Shown here piece after piece: positions 28,801 through 42,649 of a DNA stretch of 64,000 bases (positions are counted from its first letter, which is position 1; each line of letters opens with the position of its first letter). Under the pieces are notes generated by a model. The model ran no database searches. It was not told the DNA's origin and saw only the letters and a program-made list of their open reading frames with translations. A program made the position numbers and the translations under genes. Source of the stretch: Druceiella hillmani (lineage: Eukaryota; Arthropoda; Insecta; Lepidoptera; Hepialidae); the NCBI GenBank assembly GCA_039881145.1, contig JAYKKI010000029.1, forward strand, positions 23,434,001 to 23,498,000, read 5' to 3'.

Positions 28801-31800
28801 ATCGGCGTGTGACGCGTGACCCGATAACCCACTCAGTAAGGATACACCACTCGCATTCAGTGACAACCTAACGTATACGTATTAATAAAACTTTTTATAC
28901 AACTGGTTATATCAGAATTACACGGATCCACCAAACTGACTAATTAGACACGTTCTCGCGCACTTAGACCGATAATTATTGTTTGCGCAACAATACTTTT
29001 ATAACGGATATGTCAAAATAAATACATGCATAGCACACACGTTTTCATTGTTACGACTGTTTTGAAACAACCTGTGAATTGTGATAATATTACGTTTCTA
29101 CCTACTGCATTTACAATTACGCGGCATTTGAAATTATGTGCTTTTATTATACATATAACTGTGAATAAACCAAAATATAAACATTTTTGAAATTTTTGTC
29201 GTTTTCTTGTAACTTGTTTCTATTTATTTCAGTAAGCATACGTGCGTAGAGTTTTGTTTGTGAGCATGCGTCATAACATTAGAGTAGAATCATTCGGAAC
29301 TTTAGAACGCGGTATCTTTAGTCACCGAGACTTGGTGAGAATGAACCGATCTTTGAGTCACTTAGAGCGTTCGCTAAGTGCAGTTTTGTAAAGATGGAGA
29401 TCCTAAATGATTCAGTGAGAAGTGAAAAATTCTAACCCTGTTGGATGGAAGTGCCGCGATTTTAGATACGGGACACTATTAGGGGCCTTTCAATGATGCC
29501 CTCTTTTGTATGAGGGGGGATGTTACGGGTCCCAGGAGGGGCTCTGAGACAAGCTGGGTGTAAAAGGTGGGAATATCTTGTTTCTATTCTCATTACATAA
29601 AAATTACTGAAAAAAATAAAATGAAATTTTTACTGTTATGTTACTTGAAGCCTAAGAAAGGAAGTGAACTATGTTTTATTTTAGTACGATGTCAAAAAGT
29701 TGAGTAATAAAGAAAAAAATGTCAACCCAGTGATAACCACAACAAGGTTAATAATGGTAAATATCCCTGTCACAAACAACTAAATAAACCGTGCGTGCAG
29801 CAACGCCAAGGACAGAGCGCCAGATTGGAAATATGATTCTTATCCTAATACCTAACTGGTATTAAATGCTAACATTCTAGTAACTCTACCTAAAGGCATG
29901 CACGAAGGAACAGAATGTTGACAACAGAGCAACAGAAGACTTTTCGGATAAATGAAAATCGATCGAAATGTACTCGAAAATAAATCTAACTGGTAAGTCA
30001 TAAAAGGAAGTAATGTTCGGATTCTGTTAATAAAAAAAGTAGAATAAATAAGTTCAATTAAATAGCTTGACCTAAAACAACGGTTACCGTGCATCCTATT
30101 TCGTTGAAATAAACAAAAGTTGTATAAAAAATTACCAGACGTTTTTATCCCTTGCATAAATATTTTATTTAAATTAATGTCATACATGACATATATAGTT
30201 CTTAATGACATATATAGTTCTTAATGACATATATAGTTTTAACTAAAATAAACAAAAGAAGCCGTTGAAGTAGAAGAAAAATTCTAACTATACAATTAAA
30301 AAAAAAATTAAATTGTTCTATTTTATCAAGTCAATCAAATATTTTAGACGAAAGTTTTTTTTTCCAAATACGATTCTACTTTTTATATTGACAAACTGGC
30401 ACTTTGCGTATAATATTATAAAGTAAAGTTATGTGAAAAAGTCTCTAAATATACTTTGCGTATATTTAGAAACTTTTTCACATAACTTCTCATTATTTAG
30501 TTACATATAATCATAATTTATTAAAGATAATTATTAAATTACTAAAATCTAAAGAAATGTCTACAATTCTGATTTCATTAGGCCTTTACAAAAGAATGAA
30601 ATTTAGAGAAAAAGAAGAAAAATAATAATAATTATGATTGTTTTGTGCTCGCTATATTCGCCAAGTCCAAATAAAAAAGAACAGAACAAGAAAAAGGAAA
30701 ATTAAATGAATATCACGTTGTGTTTTGCTATTAAACTTGTTTTTTTCGAGTATTAAAAAGTTTATATTTTCTAAATATCGTAATATCTATAAATTTTTCC
30801 CTCATATACGAATAAGAAAAACAAACTTACTCCAGTAAGTTTCTAAATATATAACATTCGTTGCAATTTTGCTCATTTTTGTACGTAAATATTTAGCAAC
30901 GGTATTATAAAAACGAAATCGGGCGCATTTCACGATACTTAATATACTCGTAGATTTCACTCAGTACACACAGGTGGCAAATTGATTATCAATATTGGCA
31001 TATACTTTACTCTGGAATGTTCGTGTTTGCCGAGCGATGGACGTGTTCAAAATAATACATTACAGCTGGGAAGTATGGCTCGATTGACGGTCAAGGTTCG
31101 TTATTTTTATATGGATTACAAATAAAAATTATATGATTTCGTCCCGGAATATCCAATATCATCTTATAACAGGTTTGTCTTTAGTCGACGCGTGCTCAGA
31201 AAAATACGTTCTTGGTATTGTTTTGGACATTTCCAGCATGTTTGATAATTCTTGGTGGTCAGCCATTTTGTCCGCGCTAGGATTCCGGGGAGTATCAGCA
31301 GACCTCCGCCAGATTGTGATAGATTATTTCCGTGATCGAGTTGTCTATTTGCAGGATGGAATCGTTGTAGTACAGAGAATGTTTACCAAGGCTACTGCAA
31401 TGTTGAGTCCTCGGTCCCATCGTATGGAATATCATATTCGATGGTATACTCGCGATACCCCTTCAAGGGTGCGGTATCATTGCGTATGCGGATGATACTT
31501 TTCTGATGGTCGGAGGAGCGAGCCGTAGAGAAATAGAGAGTCGGACAGCGGACTCTCTAACCAGGGTACATAAGAAAAAGCTCACCTTTTTCCCAAAAAA
31601 TATCGAGATTGTCATCTTCAAGAGCAGGCTGGCGAGGAAACAGTGAATGATGATGGCCGAATGTAGAATTGGTATGGAGAATCAGATCAAATATCTGGGC
31701 ATGGTCCTCGATACGACGATTTTTACCACAAGCGTGGTACATAGGCGAGAGGGATTGGATTACCTTCCACACCATGGTCCGGTTTTCCTGTGGCGGCTGA

Positions 31801-34800
31801 ATATCTCTACTCTCAAACTGATCTATTGACCTATACACCATCGGTATATTGGCCAATGCGTCATCAATTTGGACTCCGTGGTGCATCGGGGTCCAGCAAA
31901 TTGACAGGCTGTGCTCAGGTCACAAAGCGCACCGCTGTTGGCGTTAACTAAAGCCTACATAACTTATTTGACGGATGCGTTACCAATTTTAGCGGGTCTT
32001 TTAACTGCCGAACTCGCAATCGTGGAACGCGCAGCAAATTTCGTTTTGGCACGTACCAAGAGTTTTGATGCGGATCCGTTAAAGTCGTATTTGTGGCAGA
32101 AGAATCCCTTATAATTTCAAAGAGACTAACCCCATGCCAAAGGGGAAACAACTAGGTAATTCTTCTCTTGAAACTTGGACACACCGAGTGGTTAAATAAG
32201 AATTGTCTTGGTGGAATTGCATTGGTGGCTAATTCACCTCGCATTTTTTAATGTGAAATAGCGCATTTCACGCTAGCTTGTTTAGATCTGCGATTTCAAA
32301 ATTCAGAAGATGATTCACGAATTATTCCACTGCAGTGAGCACGATGATGTGTGTAGAGTTGTTGTTGAGGAACATACTTCCTATCAGTAGAGTAAAATCA
32401 CGCAGAGCTTTAGAAGGTGGTATCATCAATCACCGTAACTTAATTGATAATAGACCGATCTTTGAGTTATTTAAATATACAGCTCATTTCATTCGCACCA
32501 ATCCTCAAACGAAAACTATCAGGCAAAATTCAGGAAAGCTTATTGGTAATGCAAGAGTTCGCACAGCTACTCCTGCAAATTCACTTAGTGGCTTGTCAGG
32601 TATGCAATACCAGATACTGGATTCGATATATGAGAGAAAACACTATAAATGTGAAAGCTTATTGAATGCTTCGTTGTTAATAAACCACACGTAGCATCAA
32701 ACGTCACCTTGTCAAGCAAAGGGTATTAAGGTATTATGGACTTTTTTCAAGACATTCTTGAGTGAAGAACGCTTATAATAAAAATAGTAATATACAATCT
32801 CGAGCAACTAAACTAAAATACAATCTCGGCCATAACTGACGTTTGAGCTTCAAAACTTGCGAGGCGATGACGATTTTTGTTTATTTTCGAAAGACACTTA
32901 TCATATGTTCTTGTAACATGAAATGATGATTTTGATTATCGTTCATAATTAGACAAATAAGTCTGAAAAAAATATTAATATTTAGTTGATTGAGCTAACG
33001 TAAAATTATCTTTTTTGATATTATATTTAATGCAAATGTTATTATTAACTCTAAAGTACATTAACACAACTAACTTCAAACCACTTCACTATATTTGGAA
33101 CAGTATTAGATATATTATCACTCCTTCGATTGAGACAACTTCTATTCAAGGAAGCCCGCTAATAATTTAAGAACATTTTCTGGACCCGCAATGGAAAAAT
33201 TATGCTACTTTCCTCTCACTAATTCAAGGAACTAATACGGCACAGTGATCGATTCGAAATTATTTAAGCGCGACTAATATTGCTTCTTGGAACGGAGAAG
33301 AACGAACGTTGCAACGCCTCACGTCGCGTCAACAGAAGTAAGCAAAACATCTCTGTTATTTATTTTGTATTTACCTTTTTTTTATTTTTTAGTAATATTT
33401 TGCACATATTATATTACATAGACCCTGAAGGCCACAGACAGGTACAGAATTCACGCATTTGAGATTTATAATGATTACTTATAAAAGAGACAGATTGAGC
33501 AAACTACTTATAAAAGAGACAGAGATTGACCAAAGGTATAAGGTACAAAACTGCAAAGCTCATTAAAATCCGTAGAGTAGTTTTTTGTGATGCACGCATA
33601 CAAATCTAACCTCATTATAAATTTACTAAGCTTGAAAGTTTATAAAAAGTAAATAAATGCTTAATGATTAAGTAAACAAATATAATCTCCAGTCTTGGAT
33701 TTGAACTTTCGTTGTTACAGCCCGATCGCAACTGGAAAGGATCGCTAGAATCACATATTTTAGGTCATAGCCATAAACCTAATAACCGCCAAAATCTTGG
33801 AAAATATGAAAAAAACGGGAATGTACCACATCAGTCTAGTGAGTATAAAAAACCGGTCAAACGAGGAGTCTGCCGTGCGTTCGATATGCTCCTCCGTACG
33901 TACATACCTCCTTTAAAATTAAATTATTTTTTTTAAAATAAGTCATAATTTACAGATTTCCTAACGCAATAGGTATATTATAATAACTAATGTGATTTAG
34001 TTGAGGGACATAGGTATTATCATGAATATCTCGAAGACATCAGTCATCTTTATGAATCGTCGAATTGAAGTTTTTTTTTCGAATTTTCCTACGCTTCCAA
34101 ACTCAATTTTTCCAGTGTTCGATTCAGTAGTTTCCGGAATAAGGAGGTATGCACATTTTTAATATATTTTCAGCATATCTCGGTAAACAAATTGCCTAAT
34201 AATATGCTTCATTACTGTGCCAAATTTCAAATTTCTACGTCAAACGTTTTTTGTGAAAAACCGATGTGATGGACGAACAGACGGGCATGTGAATGATCTT
34301 ATGATTATAAGGGCTCCATTTTTCTTTTTGAATTACGGAATCCCAAAAAAACAACGCTGCAATAAAACAGTGCGAAATGAATTTGAATTGCACTTTGTAT
34401 GACTTTACGATTTATAAAACGACTTCAACAGCTCTGAACAAGAATGGATACATAATAAATACAAGCAATTCAATAGATGACAATAGACGGATCTGGTCAT
34501 CACGTCTAGACAAGTGTGGTAGAGGCAGCTTTGAATCCATCAGCCGGCCGTAACGCTCAATGAAATGGAAGTGGGACGACGCAGTCGTAAGTGCGACATG
34601 AAACTTAATAGCAAAGCGACATTTATGTGTCTGGTTGGCAAGCTACGAGTTCTAAAAGTCATGGATATAATTAAATTTGCGGATTGTGCATTCTTTCGTT
34701 TAAAGTGGTGTCGACCTCAAAATTTATCTATTTGTGACTCACACTCGCTTATATTTCAATAATTTCTTAATTTATCTTTTGCGATACTAATGCTTCTGAA

Positions 34801-37800
34801 ACAATCTCACAGAATGAAAACCTATTAGGCATGAGTAGAACTCGCACTACGAGGGTTCCGTACAAATTTAGGCACTTATAAACATTTGAGGGTGCCTAAT
34901 GTTTTTGTTGAACTATTCATAAATATTAATTTTTCAACGTAAACATTATTGCTTACTACATCTTTCACAGGCCTAAAAACATGATGCATAATTATAAATT
35001 ATAACATCTGGGATAATCGCTATAACTTTTCCTACAACCTTTACGAAAGTTTCGAACAAACCTATTTTTTTCATAATTTCAGATTGAGTTGTTTTGTTTC
35101 GGAAATAAAGAGCCTTAACATATATTTTTTGCACTTTGTTCTGTAAATTTCTGAAGATATAAGTACTGCTTAAAACAAGAAAAAAAATTTTTTTAGGCGA
35201 TTAATATTAGCTCTGTCAAATAATATATGGAATTAAGAACAAAGTTTTGAATCTTTCATTTGCTCCTCCCCCCCCCCCACTCCCCCCCCCCGCCCCTAAT
35301 ATTTCCATCAACATTTTTTTGGTTTTTAGATACGGGTTAATATGTTTTATTTCTATCCAAATTTCAAGTTTCCAAGTAAAGCAGTTTCTAAAAAAACGCT
35401 TGTAACAGATGGTGATATAAACAGCTGATTGATCTAATAAGGGTTTCGTTTTCCTTTTGAGGCACGAAACCTTGATAAGTGAGAAAAGTAAGATTTAAAC
35501 GCTTTAATATTCGACATAAATTCGTTTACTGTTACAATGATAAGTCGGTGAAAATAAACCGAGTTTAACAACAAAAGGCCTTCAATAAGCAAAACTTCAA
35601 CAAAAGACCTTCAGTAGTCATAATTTGCCTTCACTAACAAAAGACTCTGAACAAGCTAATACAAAAATGTGCCACATTTCAATGTAAATCAGTTCACTTA
35701 AGGTTTACGTATTTAAATACCCTTCCTAATTTTGTACTTAAACATACAAAATGTATTTTTAATTTTGTTGTCTGTCATTAGTACATACAATATGTACTTT
35801 ATTTTATATAAATATATCAAAATCTTTAAAAAACATTGCATGTAAATCTACCTCTAGTACCAAACTGTTTGCGAGAAAGCAAAGTAGAGTGCGTGAGCAT
35901 GCTCCTGCTATCGAACGCATATTTTGATAATTTTTTTTTATGTACAAACTAATATATAAAACAATACACTTTCATTCAAAATATAGTTACTATTTCTATA
36001 ATTTAATAAAAATAATCTAAAATTCTAATAAATATCACTAAAAGACTGATATATAGAAAATAATCGGTGTATTTCAGCTTTTCGCGAAAGACGTGGTCTG
36101 ATTTTTTTTAAATGACCAATTTTGATTTTCCTTTTGTCAGTAAAGTATTTGTTGCCACTTGGTACAGGGAAAATAACGAATAACTAAAATTAATTTTAAA
36201 TTAGCATCAAATATGGAATAAATCACACAAATACACCCATACGCTTTAATGGAATCTATTTTTTACATAATTAAGATGATAAAAAACATAGTCCGCAAAA
36301 AAGTGAGACTGGCTCAAAAACGGAAGCTGATTTTTATAAGTTCATATAAAATTATCAGAGAAACTATTGAAACGTGTACCAAATGAAAATTAAAAACCCG
36401 CTTACAGCCTGAACTTATTTTTTCTACTTGTGTTAAAAATGATAAAAAATACGCCTAAATAACATAAAATGATAAAAAATACGCCTAAATAATTTAAAAT
36501 TAAAAGTTTATAAAAGTGATTTAATAATTCAATAACGGGTTTTAAATGTACTAGCCCTTTGTAACTTTTCGTGAAAAAGATTATATTTTACAAAAATACC
36601 CTAATGTCGATAGCAAAATTATAAACATTGCCATGAATTATGCAGTTTCCTAGATACACGGCGCAATGGCCTTCGCCACATTAAATAATAATTCCCGAGT
36701 ATATTAACAATTATTATAAATTGTTAATCAAACTACAAAGACGCATGCAAAACAACGGAATGACAAAGATCAATAGCAAAAATGGGTCAGGCGTGACAGA
36801 AGTATAATATAATTTTCTAAAAAACCGGTATTTATTTAAGAATATAAAAGACCAACACTATTCGGCGATTTACAATCTGGAAAGAACAAAAAAATAAATA
36901 AAATTTGTAAGAAAAAGTGATGAACAAAATAATAAATTTCCATGACGCGTCCCCAGATATGTTATCATTCTTACGGCACACCTATTCGCTAACCAGTCGC
37001 GTCCGCACCACACCCGACATGGGATTCTGGTCGCGGTGCGTAGCTCGCAACGCCGTCAACAGGTTAAATCGCCTCCAGTGAAAGTTGTCACCACTTGACG
37101 CCTGCTCTGTCTTGCGTCTATTGCTCCGTGTCCGTTCTACTGCCAACACATTGCGTTGAGATGTTCAAGATGTTGATTATTTCAGTAAATGAAACTATTT
37201 TTATTTTTAGTTAGCTACTAATCTTGCCAATTATTTTGCTGCCACTTTGTACAATATCCATAAATTATATAAGTATCTTAAATTCTATAAAGGTAATAAG
37301 CATACTTGGATGGTCGCTAGTGGTAATTGTTTTTTTAGCTTCAATTTCTTATAGCGATAAGGGTTGTAGGCGTAGGTAAATCGGCTTGAATAGCATCATG
37401 GAAACGTGTGACGTGAGCGACGTAGCCGAAATGAGGATATCGCGCAACACTAGAAAGCATTAATGATCGTTAATAAGAGATGGCGCTATTCATTATTTTA
37501 AAAAATTTGTCCACTTACGAATTTATTAGGTAACTGATATCCCTAAAACTAATTTTAAATTTATTATATTTGTTAAAACTATAATATCAATAAGGAAAGA
37601 GTTAAGTTTGCACTTGAACTGATTTAAAATATAAAATGGTTCCACGGGCCGTGCATTAATGTCGGGATTAGTATGTTTTTTGCACCGGACTTTTACGACC
37701 TTTGCAAGGAGGCTCACTCTTTATGTACGCACCGACATTAATTTTCTCGTGGACTGTAATTGTTTACTTCACTATTAGAAGAACTACCTCATCTCACTTG

Positions 37801-40800
37801 CTTTCGTGAGCGATTCTAGATATAATCAAATTCTTGAAGTATTTTGGGTGGTTCATCGTTGACTCACTATATTTCATTATGTTTTGTGTTCGTTATATTT
37901 GATTTTTAATAATCAAAATTTATGTTTGTTTATCTATTCTGGAAGCATTTTTTCTTCTCGCTAACTTAACGCATTGGCAGCAAACTGTTTTTGTACGAAA
38001 AGTAAGGATTTTATCAAGAAAATATACAAAAATGAAAATAATTTTTACTTTCATCAAAAATATGAAAATATTACGTTAACAATCAGTACGGGACGGGGTC
38101 CATGAGTCTGGGAGAAAATTACAGTAGATAAGCATGAATCATAAACCAAGTCTATGAGTATGTATTTTCTAGGTAAGTTATATAACAAAGGTGTGTATGT
38201 ACTCTTCAAATGTTTTCATATATTTACCAACATTTAACGGAACGTCCGACTGCTTTTAGACTTGTTTTGGTTACATCGTGCTTGGCAACATGTTTATAAA
38301 GATATCAGGATTCTGAAAAGCTTACTGATTTCGAGAAGAAAGTGTTCAAAATGTGAACTAGAAAACTTAGAAAAAAATATTGCATCCGAATCTAACAAAG
38401 TTTTAGGCCTTTAGTTTTGTTATATTGATTTAGTTATATAGTACTTAATATTTATGAAAAGCAGTTTCGGAGATGTGGTTAAAAAGAGGATTTTTTCTGT
38501 ATCCTCGAATACCGCTGGCAGATTCGCAGCAACACACGTGTAGAAGAACGATGTATGTACCGTTGCAGTCGTCGGTTTCATTACCTTATTTGACAGATCA
38601 CATTTGTGTATTAAATTTTATATTCGTGATTATTTTGGTTAGACACTGTTCTCTACGTTTGATTGTTGCTCATGATTTACTTACTTTAATAAATGATATA
38701 ATTTTCCAAATGTAACTTTTATTTTAAAAACCATACTCGGCGAGAAACTACGTTGTAATATTTAAAACACATTATTTATGTGACTGCATACATGCGTAAT
38801 AAAGTGTTTTTGTTCAATTTGTTATTTCTTCTTATTTCAAATCTTAAATTTATAATTTTGACGAATATTCCTCTAAATTTAATGAACATTGTGTTTTGTA
38901 AATCACAACAATTATATGCAATATAATTAACGCGCTTTTTAAATACTGCCGATTTTATACGTGATCCGATATGTATTTTTTCTACATCTCGGTTTATTCA
39001 TCAAGCCATTATGAAAAATGACCTGCCTAATGAAAAATAAACACAAAAAGTACTCACGGATATTCTTCACACCTTCTTACTTCTAGACTCATTTTAAATT
39101 ATGATCGTTGAGAAACATCAAGAACCTTTTAAAGTGGTCTACGTAATAATATTTCATTGGAACTAAATATAGTTTATATCTTGTTAATAATATTTAACAA
39201 CATTTTTGTTTAAATTTCCAATTTATTGGTACACAAAGAAAACGACCATATTTTGAAAAAAAACGAAGGAAAAACGTCCTGTTTTATTTCGATTTTATAG
39301 ATCCTGTTGCATTTGCAGAAACATTCCAATCGCACTAAGCAACCAAGTGCTAATGGGCAATTAACTTTGATCTAATCGGGAAATGTTTTAGAAAACAAAA
39401 GAAAAAACCAAAATGTATCAATGTTTACAGTAATTACGTATCAACGGTTAAGCATATCAACAAAAAGTAACAAAGGCGTTAAAAGAAGTAAGAAGAATTA
39501 AATAAACTTGGAGCACTCCGTTTCAACAATCATTACACAAAATTGTCCACCACCTAATTGTTTATCAAAGTAATTCATATAATTGTGTCACATTCTATAT
39601 TTGTTTTAATTCACGAGACACAACGTTTTGTAAATAAGTCGATGTAAAATACAAAACTAACTTATACCATAGGAGTAAATTTCGCAGAACAGGTATAATA
39701 CTTACAATATAACGGTGAAATGGAAAATCTGAATTAAATTTAGAAAAATATAGAGAATTTAAAAATAATATTACGATATCTTTGTTATTATTTTTTTAAA
39801 TTCTTTGTATTTTTGCAATCAGGGTCACCTACATAAAGTAGACGAATATTTGAATACATAATTTATAAAATAATCGAACGAAAGCAGACAACAAAACCGT
39901 GCTTCTTGTGTTTTTTTCATAAAAACATTTTGGAAGTATATTTAGTCTATTGAGATTATTATAATACTTAACCACTAAAAGTATAAACATAATCTGGAAG
40001 ATAAAAAGCTATGAGGAAAAGATACGAAATAAAAAATGTCTGAATTCAACTCACACTTGACCTGAATTTCAAAAAAGTTGCTGACACTCAATATCGCCCA
40101 CAAGTCGTATATAAACCGCATGAGGTCAAACAAGTAAACGTACCTACTACAACGTATATACATTATTAACAATCGTCAGCGAGCGTGCACCGTAACGATT
40201 TCATAACGTGCAGCACCTTGACCAAATAGCATCCTTGGTCAATATACATTTACAACTACAACTCTAATTTATGTATCTTATATTACATGAATGACTAGTT
40301 ATTATTATTTCTGACTTTGAGACAGGATTCTTATATTACATGAATGACTAGTTATTATTTCTAACTTTGAGACATGATTCTTATATTAAATGAATGACTA
40401 GTTATTATTATTTCTAACTTTGAGACAGGATTCTTATATTACATGAATGACTAGTTATTATTATTTCTGACTTTGAGACAGGATTCTTATATTACATGAA
40501 TGACTAGTTATTATTATTTCTGACTTTGAGACATGATTCTTATATTACATGAATGACTAGTTATTATTATTTCGAAACTTTGAGACATGATTCTTATATT
40601 ACATGAATGATTTGTTATTATTATTTTGACTCTGATTATAATGATTTCAGTGATTATAATGATTTTCTGTTGTAGAAATAACTTTGCTTGTTCTACACGA
40701 TGGCTTCTTGCATTCACGCAATTCGCCATATTTGTATCATGCCACATTTTACACCGTCAAAATATGGAATATGTACATTTTTCTATGGAATTCGCTTTTC

Positions 40801-42589
40801 TAATGAACTTTCTGTCCATTAATCCGCGATACCAAAAACAATATTTTCCATAAATTTATTTTTGTGAATAAATGAATTGTGAATAGTGTCTATCACATTC
40901 ATCGACGCGAACTCGCATTAGCCGGTTGAAAACAACTTTATATCAATGGTATAAGGAAATAAATGACGGTATCTGCAAATGATGATGAGAAGGAAGGTAA
41001 TGCTGACCGCATCAAATACACCATGCCGGCACCGGCCAAACACCTGCGTCATCTGTTGGTCTCCGACGAATCAAAGCCAACTGATAGGCGCGATTTGCCT
41101 CTTTTCGAGCAGTATGCTAAAATAGTTTGCTCTAGTCGATTTTGCATCAGTAAATATTGACAGATTCTTGCTATTTGCAACCCTCTCACTTCTTAATTAA
41201 TATTCTTTGCTACTCAGCAGAAATATTACCCTTTTCAAATTTATTTCTCTGTTGACGAAGGACAGAATTATATGGCTCATGTTATTTAAAAAATCCATTC
41301 TTCATACACTATAATAACTTGCATCCGCGCAGCCCCTAATTCCCTAAAATATCTATCACAATTATGAACCAGAACTATTATACTTGAAGTCGTATATTAC
41401 ACTGGAAATGTGACAATGTATTTATTAAAATAGGTCGTCTTCTCCTGAGTACCTAATATCAAATTATTAATCTACTAGTTTTATCCGCAGTTTCCCACGC
41501 GGGGTTGTAGTTGTAAACTTATAGGGAGATATTAAGACATGCAGCCCTATCTATAATGATTACGGAAAAGTGTATAACTTAGTGATTTTCTAATAAAATC
41601 GACAATGCAAATAAAAACAATTCCCTTTAAATTACGGACCAAAAAGGGATAATTATGTTCTTCTTCCGTATGGTGTATGTAGCGTTCCAAAAATCACGTC
41701 GATTCGTTGCTCCCTTAAGACGTTCCTTCGTTATTCCGTTTGTGTACTTTTTCAGTTCCAAATAAGAATTTTCTAAAAGGATATGATTTAACTAGTTAGC
41801 CATTCTCCGATAACTATATCTGTGCAAAAAATCACGTCGATCAATGGCCCCGTTGTAACGTGAAAGAAGGAAAAACAAACACACTTCCGCATTTATAATA
41901 TTAGGTGTGGTTTATCTTTGCCGATATGCATAAACTCCTAACCGTTTTTTATCTATAATTGTAAATACAATTGAGAAAATTAACTAATTTTCCAAGATGC
42001 ACTCAAACCTTTGAAATGTTCTTTCAATTTTAAATCGAAATATTTTTACGTCGACCTGTCATTTATATTATTCATTAAAGTGTGAACACAAAAATTTATG
42101 TTAAGGTCTAGCAAACGATCTGTTATTGGTGCAAATTGAGCTCTAAACACTTCGAACATTCTCGTAAACCGATGCTAAGTGCCTGTATAAATCTTGCGTA
42201 AGGCCGTATTTTCTTAAACTATATGAATAATGTATTTAAACGCTGCGTTACTAATTGTTATCTCATATTGTCCAAATATCTCTAAAGGCTCCAATCGAGA
42301 TTGTGTAGACAGGCAATTGCAGGATGCCGCCAAACATACAAATGATCGACAACAGATTTTAAATGTGATTATTAAAATAATTGTAAATTCTAACTAGAAA
42401 ATTTAATATAGATTACTGAACTAATTCTTGTACAGTCACAAGAATTAGCCCTAAAAGGTACTTTTATTGTACCTTTCTATTTTTATATTATTTCTATTGG
42501 TATTAAATTCCTTTTCACTCTGCGGTTTATATGTACCCCATTTACGGCATCGGGTAAGCAATAATTCATTATATAAATAATATTTATAA

Positions 42590-42649
<60 letters not shown>

